NCBI GenBank assembly: GCA_032622095.1
Contig: CP136069.1
Location: forward strand, 160,197,043 to 160,261,042
Source: Siphonodentalium dalli
Lineage: Eukaryota; Mollusca; Scaphopoda; Gadilida; Siphonodentaliidae
Direction: 5' to 3'
Length of the DNA stretch: 64,000 nucleotides
Shown one piece after another: positions 58,245 through 64,000 of the stretch. A program made the translations under genes and the position numbers. The notes under the pieces were generated by a model. It ran no database searches. It saw only the letters and a program-made list of their open reading frames with translations, and had not been told where the DNA came from. How positions within the stretch are numbered: position 1 is the first letter of the stretch; every line of letters begins with the position of its first letter.

Positions 58245-58532
58245 TAATATCAATTTACTGCGACGAAACTGAATGTTCTCCGAATGGTGCCCTCTTATGG
58301 ACAATAAGTTGATAACTCACGAAATCTACTGGATTGTGATGTAATAGTAGGCCTAAAGAAGGGTTAATAACAATTTAAGTGACTCGACATTATGACTTAT
58401 TAATAGAAATAGTAAATTCCTGGGTTTTTCCAATGATAAAGTATCATCATTGTTGTGCATTTTATGGATCCATTTACATACATGTATATGCACGGGTCAA
58501 TAAGGTGTTTCAGGCCTAATGGGGCTTGATAA

Positions 58533-59446
58533 CGAGTACTGCAAGGAACCGTTATGGGACCATTACTGTTCCTTATTTACATCAACGATCTTCCCAAATG
58601 TGTGACAGCTACACCCCGCTTTGTTCGCAGATGACTGCTTGCTGTACAGGACAGTAACATCAAAAAAAGACGCTAAACTGCTCCAGGAAGACCTTGACAA
58701 CCTTCAACTTTGGGGAAAGAAGTGGCAAATGGAATTAAATGCGGACAAATGCGAGATCATACGTATAACAAACAAAAGGAAACGAAATGTCTTGGAAACC
58801 CAGTACACCATTCATGGGAAACCACTACGATGTGTGAACTCTGCAAGGTATCTCGGTGTCAACATCAAGGATGATGTTAGTTGGAACGACCATGTTTCTA
58901 AGATCTGTAAAAAGGCAAATTCTACAACAGCCTTAATTCATTGGAAGAAATCTAACCGTTGCAACTGCAGCCCCAACATCAAGGAGCAGTGTTACAATGC
59001 CATGGTGCGTCCAATAGTAGAGTACTCATCGACTGTATGGAACCCACACTCAGCGGAAAACATCGAGAAACTGGAGAAAGTTCAACTGAGAGCAGCCAGA
59101 ATGGTCCAGAACAACTACCACTGGAGGAGCAGCCCAAAAAACGATGGTGAAAAACCTTGGATGGAAATCACTTGAAGAAAGACGAAAAGATGCCACCTTG
59201 TCTATGTTCTTCAAGTGTATCAAAGGACTGGTCGTCACCAATCAAGCTACTCCACTCGTGAAGAGCAAGACAAACGACAGATCACGAGGCCACAACCAGC
59301 GCTACACACAACATCATGTGAGAGTAGATGCATACAAATACTCCTTCTTTCCGTCTGCCACACGGATGTGGAACGCCCTATCTGAAGAGGCAGTGGCATG
59401 CACCTCCCTGGAAGACTTTCAGAAGGAGATGCTCAAAACAGGCTAG
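58533..59446 (+). pseudogene. Non-LTR retrotransposon reverse transcriptase fragment (jockey/CR1 type), frameshifted
   Basis: 5'-truncated copy carrying only the C-terminal half of a reverse transcriptase. Frame 1 from 58533 gives [19 protein letters not shown], a conserved RT block. One extra T at 58620 shifts into FADDCLLYR, the catalytic F/YxDD motif (58621-59175), then YLGVNIKDDVSWNDHV and the thumb-like VRPIVEYSSTVWNP. A second frameshift near 59138-59150 moves into the last part (59144-59446), which ends FFPSATRMWNALSEEAV. Two frameshifts and no 5' half make it non-functional. A stop at 58530-58532 marks the approximate 5' truncation. Assignment to jockey versus CR1/L2 clade is tentative. 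Confidence 0.88.
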
Positions 59447-59680
59447 CTGAGGATGACAGAACAGATTTTAAAACTTTACTCATGATGATTTTACTTGTAA
59501 TATACACAATCCTTATTTTAAATTCACCAATATTTGCTTTTAACGACATCCTCATCCGCCTGTGCGCACAAATGCGATAATATTCCTACATAAGCCTTCT
59601 GCAGGGAGTTGCATTTTATCGGAAGATGTTCTAAGAAGATAACATTGGTAGATCATAAATGATATAATAAAACACTATAT

Positions 59681-59795
59681 AATGCATTGTTTCGAGGTTG
59701 ACATGAGGATTTATCAACCCTTGGAAGTTAATATTAATATTAACTTCCCCGGGTTGATAAATCATCATGTCAACATCGAAACAATATAATGCATT
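59681..59795. repeat. Perfect-centred palindrome of about 115 bp
   Basis: AATGCATTGTTTCGAGGTTG ... GGAAGTTAATATTAATATTAACTTCC ... CATCGAAACAATATAATGCATT in outline: the two arms meet at a TTAATATTAATATTAA centre without a loop. Lies between the broken reverse transcriptase and a T2 MITE. Confidence 0.8.
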
Positions 59796-59810
59796 AAATG
59801 TATGATGTTA

Positions 59811-60071
59811 ATATTTCACGACGGGAGTTGAGCTGGTGCAGCATGTAAGATCCCGTGCCAACACATTCTCTTATATATGCGAGTCTCCCATCGGGAGCCT
59901 CGCATTATATAAGAGAATGCACTGAGTTACAACGGCAAGGTAATTTTGTTGGGCAGATGTATTCTCTTATTTATGGGAGGCTCCCTATTGGAGACTCGCA
60001 TAAATATAAGAGAATGCATTGGCACAGGGATTTCGCAAAATTTCAGGAAGCTCCAGTCATGAAAGGGTTAA
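59811..60071. mobile_element. T2 MITE copy 6
   Basis: Inner arms GAGCTGGTGCAGCATGTAAG and CTCCAGTCATGAAAGGGTTAA with two hairpins of the shared type. The right TTAA is at 60068-60071; the left end is degenerate (TTTCACGACGGGAG). Confidence 0.7.
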
Positions 60072-60141
60072 AGAAGTGAAGAAAACTCTGCAAAATGTAC
60101 GGACTTGAAGAACTTGAGTTTTAAAAACTAGTATTGTGTGC

Positions 60142-60780
60142 ACAACCAGGAGGCCCCCACCCCCCCTTTTCGTACGCCGTATTCCATGCCCTGTTATGAG
60201 GTACGCCGTATTCCGATCACTCTGTTAGGAGGTATGCGGTATTCCAAATATACCGGTATTCGTACGCCGACCTTCCAAAAAATGAAGTTTTCATATATTT
60301 TTATGTATTCCATATGGCTGTTAACTGGTATTACGTATTCCACCCTCTGTGTTAAGCAGGGGCGCCGGAAGCATCCAAGGGCAGGGGGGGCAGAGCCTAC
60401 AAAAAGGGCACTTTTCCGCAAAATAGGGCATTTTATCCGCAAACTCGGGAAAATAACCATAAATTCATTGTGGCAAAAGTCCCTATTTTAATGGTATTTG
60501 TCGGTTTTTATGGCCGTTTTGTGATAAAATTGACAAAAAATTTATATTCCTTGTGAAATTGGTGGTATTTAGACCAAAAAAGTCACATTTTGCTATAAAA
60601 ACACGAGATTAAACACACAAAAAGCATTTTCTGTCTCCAGAAAAAGGGCAAGTCCTGCCCCCGCTGGCCCCCCTTGGTCAAGGGCAGGGGGGTCAGCTGC
60701 CCCCTCTGCCCCCCTCTTCCGGCGCCCCTGGTGTTAAGTGGTATTCCGTATTCCATGGGGGGGGGGGGTGGGGTGGGGGC
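60142..60780. mobile_element. Element rich in ACGCCGTATTCC repeats, host of the hAT MITE
   Basis: Several copies of (G)TACGCCGTATTCC or GGTATTCC lie between 60172 and 60350 and again at 60740-60757. Inverted C/G-rich ends (GGCCCCCACCCC near 60152, GGGGTGGGGGCTT near 60770-60782) and CAACCAG on both sides suggest a transposable element. Limits and target duplication are tentative. Confidence 0.45.
60357..60730. mobile_element. hAT-like MITE, 374 bp, with perfect 8-bp target duplication
   Basis: Left CAGGGGCGCCGGAAG, right CTTCCGGCGCCCCTG (perfect 15-bp inverted termini), flanked by GTGTTAAG at 60349-60356 and 60731-60738. Same family as the 127-bp element at 39.8 kb. No ORF of note. Confidence 0.9.
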
Positions 60781-60782
60781 TT

Positions 60783-61393
60783 CAACCAGCTGGAGACAAT
60801 GGTGTTTGCCTACAGGCTACAACACAAGAGGGGTTACTCTATATAGATTAAATTTATGCTGAGCGTCGATTGTCTCGGTCAACTTTCTTCAATTTCCGGT
60901 GTACGCTGTGGACACTGTTGCTGTGTACAAAGTTCACAATGTTTGAACTGACCTTAATTGATTGATTGTGGTCTTTATCCGTCGCCATTACGCACGTGGC
61001 AGTCATATTGATACCGAGATTCAGTTTGACATAAAACAAAGGACAAGGGTGCTCTCATATTAATGTGCAAAGAAACTACGTTTTAATAATTCGTGGTACG
61101 GTCCATCAGATGATCAGTCAGTGAGTCACAGTCACACTCAAAAAACGGCAAAAGCAAAAGGAAGACTTTCTGGGTCCTTGGATATCATATGTGCAACAGT
61201 GAAATTATATGGACATAGTTCATCATTATCTGTATCTCAGAAACTGACTTGCTGCATATTCAACCTATTGTCAATGACACTTGATTATCTACAATTCACA
61301 TCCAATCTTTAAAATTTTGCTTGCCAGGGGGCACCAGTCTAATTTCCTGTTCTGTAGTGACAGTGTAATAACAATATTTTCTGAAATATAGAA
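60783..61393 (+). promoter_or_regulatory. Upstream region of the CD36-family gene
   Basis: Likely promoter or 5' UTR of the receptor gene. Possible acceptors CTTGCCAG (61327) and GAAATATAG (61391) precede the ATG, so a non-coding first exon may lie further upstream. CTATATAG near 60840 is a weak TATA-like site. No firm start point. Confidence 0.3.
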
Positions 61394-62112
61394 ATGGCAA
61401 GACCGACAAAAAAATGTATGGTGCCTTGCTGTGCCATCACTGGACTGATATTTGTTGTCGCAGGAGGTGTACTCATCTGGGGGTTCAAAGAGATCATCCA
61501 TAACCAGATAACAAAACAAACAGTTATTAAACCTGGAACAACCACATACACTGATTGGGTTGTGCCCCCTGTACCAGTTTATTATCAGATATTTGTTCTT
61601 AATTTGACAAATCCTGAGGATGTAATCGATAAAGGGATGAAACCCAATTTCAACGAAATGGGTCCTTTCACATACAAAGAGTTTGACCAGAAAGAGAATA
61701 TCACTTTTAATGACAATGGGACAGTCAGTTACCGCGAAACCAAGACGTATGTTTTTGATCCTGAAATGTCAGTTGGGCCAGAGAGCACTAACTTTACAAC
61801 GGCCAATATCCTGATGGTGTCGCTTGCAGACGTATTGATGAAAGAATATTCCTGGATGCTAGAAATTTTGGAACTACTTTTTATTTTTGAGAAAGAGGAA
61901 CTCTTCATAAATGTGTCAGTGGGAGATATGCTTTGGGGTTATGAAGATCCAATCATTGACATTATCTCAAATTTTGTGAAGAAGCACAACATCAGCTTTG
62001 AAGTGCCTGACAAATTGGGGTTGTTTGTTGGCGCAAATGGTACAGATGATGGACTCTATACGATCTATACTGGAGACAATGGTGACTACTCTCAGTTTAC
62101 AAACATAAACAG
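61394..62112 (+). CDS. CD36/SCARB family scavenger receptor (LIMP-2-like), N-terminal exon, partial
   Basis: Type III membrane receptor for lipids, lipoproteins or lysosomal enzyme transport. A short cytosolic N terminus precedes one membrane helix (about residues 9-30, CMVPCCAITGLIFVVAGGVL) and then a luminal ectodomain. Family landmarks: TDWVVPPVPVYYQIFVLNLT (residues 53-72), NPEDVIDKG, NEMGPFTYKE, NGTVSYRE and TANILMVSLAD. Several N-glycosylation sequons are present (NLT, NIT, NGT, NFT, NVS, NIS). The exon encodes 239 codons plus two bases of an Arg codon and ends NINR at CAG|GTGAGAAT. An acceptor-like TATAG ends 2 bp before the ATG, so a non-coding 5' exon may exist upstream. About half of the usual 470-500 aa is present; the Cys-rich ectodomain part and the second membrane helix lie beyond the window. 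Which paralogue (SCARB1, SCARB2 or CD36 type) is not decided. Confidence 0.92.
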
Positions 62113-62139
62113 GTGAGAATTCACTTACTAGTACACTTA

Positions 62140-62214
62140 CAGTAATGCCCTAAATAATCGACTCCTTAACCACAGCAGAATTATGGGTAACTTTTCAGGA
62201 TTTAGTCAGAAATA
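62140..62214. mobile_element. TA-flanked palindromic MITE, left half only
   Basis: CAGTAATGCCCTAAATAATC to GGATTTAGTCAGAAATA, preceded by TA at 62138-62139. The rest is replaced by the 3' end of a non-LTR element. It begins 27 bp after the CD36-family exon donor. Confidence 0.8.
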
Positions 62215-62640
62215 AGACTGTGTATATTTTGTTCCGATGATGCTAATGAAGACGAAAACCACTTTCTTTTAGAATGTAGTGCTTACCACACACCACGGCT
62301 CGAGCTCATAAATATTATGATGGCACAGTTCCCAGACTTTGAAAACATGACCCAAACCGAACAGCTTGTCAAAATCCTATCCAACGATATTTCAAATACA
62401 TGCACTTCAATTTGTCATATAATCCGAAGATTATTTTCCGCACGCGATGAGCATCGTATCATAAATCAATGAGTAAATAGAGACGAGACGATCCTATGCA
62501 CATTCAGCTTTACTGAGGTTATATATTACCATCTATTAATATCATTTATTATATTGTTCAATATAAAATGTACAATTATATGTTATTATGTTTGCATACT
62601 GTCCTTCTAAGGATGTTTTGCCAATTAAACTTATCTTATC
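62215..62640 (+). mobile_element. 3' end of a non-LTR retrotransposon in CD36-family intron 1
   Basis: Frame 62215-62472 encodes 85 residues with LCIFCSDDANEDENHFLLEC, the same C..C...H....C tail motif as the copy at 40.7 kb but a different family, and ends TGA. The 3' UTR runs to an ATCTT-rich tail near 62640. It is fused on its left directly to a truncated TA-flanked MITE (62140-62214). The protein is a remnant only. Confidence 0.8.
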
Positions 62641-64000
62641 TTGGCATTTCTACAGGGAATCAAGACTTTTTACTACAATTAAAATGAGAATCTGAATCAT
62701 TGTTCTGATTCTCAGTAGCATCTCGTGGTCTACCAGTTAGGAACTCACAAGAATATGGATTCAAATGTACACCCATTGATGCTAAATTATGCATATTCAA
62801 TCATTTTTATGTTTTTCAATTCAGATTTAAAATACTTTTCCAAAATATTTCATTGTTGGAACGAATTATTGTATATTCAATATATGATTGATTAATGATT
62901 ACTGATATATACATGCATAACATACTTATATATGGACCAACAGAGTCTGAAATAAAGATATAATAATTATTATAATAGTAATATACAACCAATATTCTGT
63001 GCCGCGCATCATAATAAAGCATGTATATAAATTTGGAGTTAAATATACATTATTAAAGTCCCCATGTTCTTACCCAAGCAAAGGTTTAAAAGGGTATCTG
63101 GAGTAGTCGACCTATGTGAAGATGGCCCCCCTACGAAGATGGCACAATAATGCACATGTGAAGTTGACACCAGAGAAGTCAATATTTAAATGTTCACATG
63201 TATGCCATTCATGTATACTTGAATATGTACATGCATAAAGTTATAAGCTCATCAATTTGGTATCAGAATCATATAGAAATCTTGAGTTTGTGCTGATTTA
63301 AATTTTCATAGCCTCAAAATTAATAAACTTGCAAACCCAAATAAGCACTGTGCAGGGGGGAAATTTCTCAAGAAAATAATAAATGTGCATGCATGTTTAT
63401 TTGAAACCCAAGAGTATGTTCTATAAGTCCCAATAAAGGCATACAGGTAAATCAGGCATGAGATCCACTCTCATGAAATTAAAATTGCCAAATTCATGCC
63501 CATTTTGACTTTTTCTCAAAATATCAATAAAAAGTTTAGGGTCGGCGGGTTATTTTTAGGGTCGGTTGATGTGCGTAAACATAGCATCTTATTTTGTTTG
63601 GCCTTACAGACCATTCCAAATCAAAGCGGATGACGATATCTCTCTTCAGTGCTATATATCTTTCCCTAACCGGGATCTCTCAAGTTCATGCAGAAAGTAC
63701 TGTATTTGAGGGATAATGTATCATGGTTGAATTTGGTTTTGTATATTTTATAAGCAATGTCAGAGATAAATGTTTGAAGTTTTGCGGTCAGGGAGGGAAA
63801 GTATTTTGATGTTTTTTGACAAAAGATTTAATAACACAACTTATAGTAGGATTATGTAAGCAGAGCACGAAATGACTGGGCAGAGTGGAAATAGAATACA
63901 ATAGAATGGAGAAAACTCTATATTTTTAACAGGAATTGGAACAGGAAGTTAGGAAGTTACCTTGACCTTTGTATGCCAGCGATTTCGCGTTGCATTATTT
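62641..64000 (+). other. CD36-family intron 1, continuing past the window
   Basis: AT-rich sequence. No stretch in the needed phase encodes the next conserved block of the family, so the second coding exon probably lies beyond 64000. Confidence 0.5.

Noticed and set aside
63609..63716. Possible second CD36-family exon after CTTACAG (RPFQIKADDDISLQCYISF...)
   Set aside because: Phase fits and it stays open for about 33 codons, but it does not resemble the W-N-G / CNMINGTDG block expected next and runs into TGA.

Overview
This 64-kb window is eukaryotic, AT-rich and intron-rich. It looks like a lophotrochozoan (protostome, possibly mollusc) nuclear genome. The evidence is a large gene whose exons encode a C2-PDZ-DH(RhoGEF)-PH protein. 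That order matches, from memory, the protostome-specific RhoGEF PsGEF, and the gene has spliceosomal introns and a 16.6-kb first coding intron. The rest is mostly non-coding sequence dense in short non-autonomous DNA transposons (MITEs), truncated non-LTR retrotransposons and minisatellites. The phylum assignment is an inference, not a proof.

Layout. 1-8 kb: intergenic, with palindromes, a TA-flanked 1.36-kb inverted-repeat element (4093-5453) and a CCGAAT-rich element (6682-7452). 8520-33651, minus strand: the C2-PDZ-DH-PH gene in 14 coding exons. I assembled these by hand from GT/AG sites with matching phases; they give 2247 nt, i.e. 748 codons plus stop, with no internal stop. Exon 1 (11 codons) lies at 33.6 kb and all other exons lie between 8.5 and 17.1 kb. 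The 17-33.6 kb intron is filled with hairpin MITEs and minisatellites. 34-57 kb: a repeat landscape with nested insertions. 58.5-59.5 kb: a broken non-LTR reverse transcriptase. 61394-62112, plus strand: the N-terminal 239 codons of a CD36/SCARB (LIMP-2-like) scavenger receptor in one exon. The gene runs out of the window and its intron 1 carries a MITE fragment fused to the tail of another non-LTR element.

The most notable signal is a set of TTAA-flanked MITE families (labelled T1, T2, T3, T4, T7, T8 here). Four of them begin CCCTTT, as piggyBac-type ends do. Families T1 and T2 share the same roughly 66-nt perfect or near-perfect hairpin cassette (arm CCAATGCATTCTCTTATATA), used twice per element in opposite orientations, although their termini differ. 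Several insertions can be read as filled and empty sites within the window: T7 inserted into T7 at TTAA, T1 inside T4, T3 inside one arm of a 1.4-kb palindrome whose other arm lacks it, a TA-flanked MITE inside T2, a retrotransposon inside one copy of a local duplication, and two hAT-like MITEs with perfect 8-bp target duplications.

The two protein genes show no functional link. One is a cytosolic Rho-family activator; the other is a lysosomal or plasma-membrane lipid receptor. No tRNA, rRNA or CRISPR was recognised.
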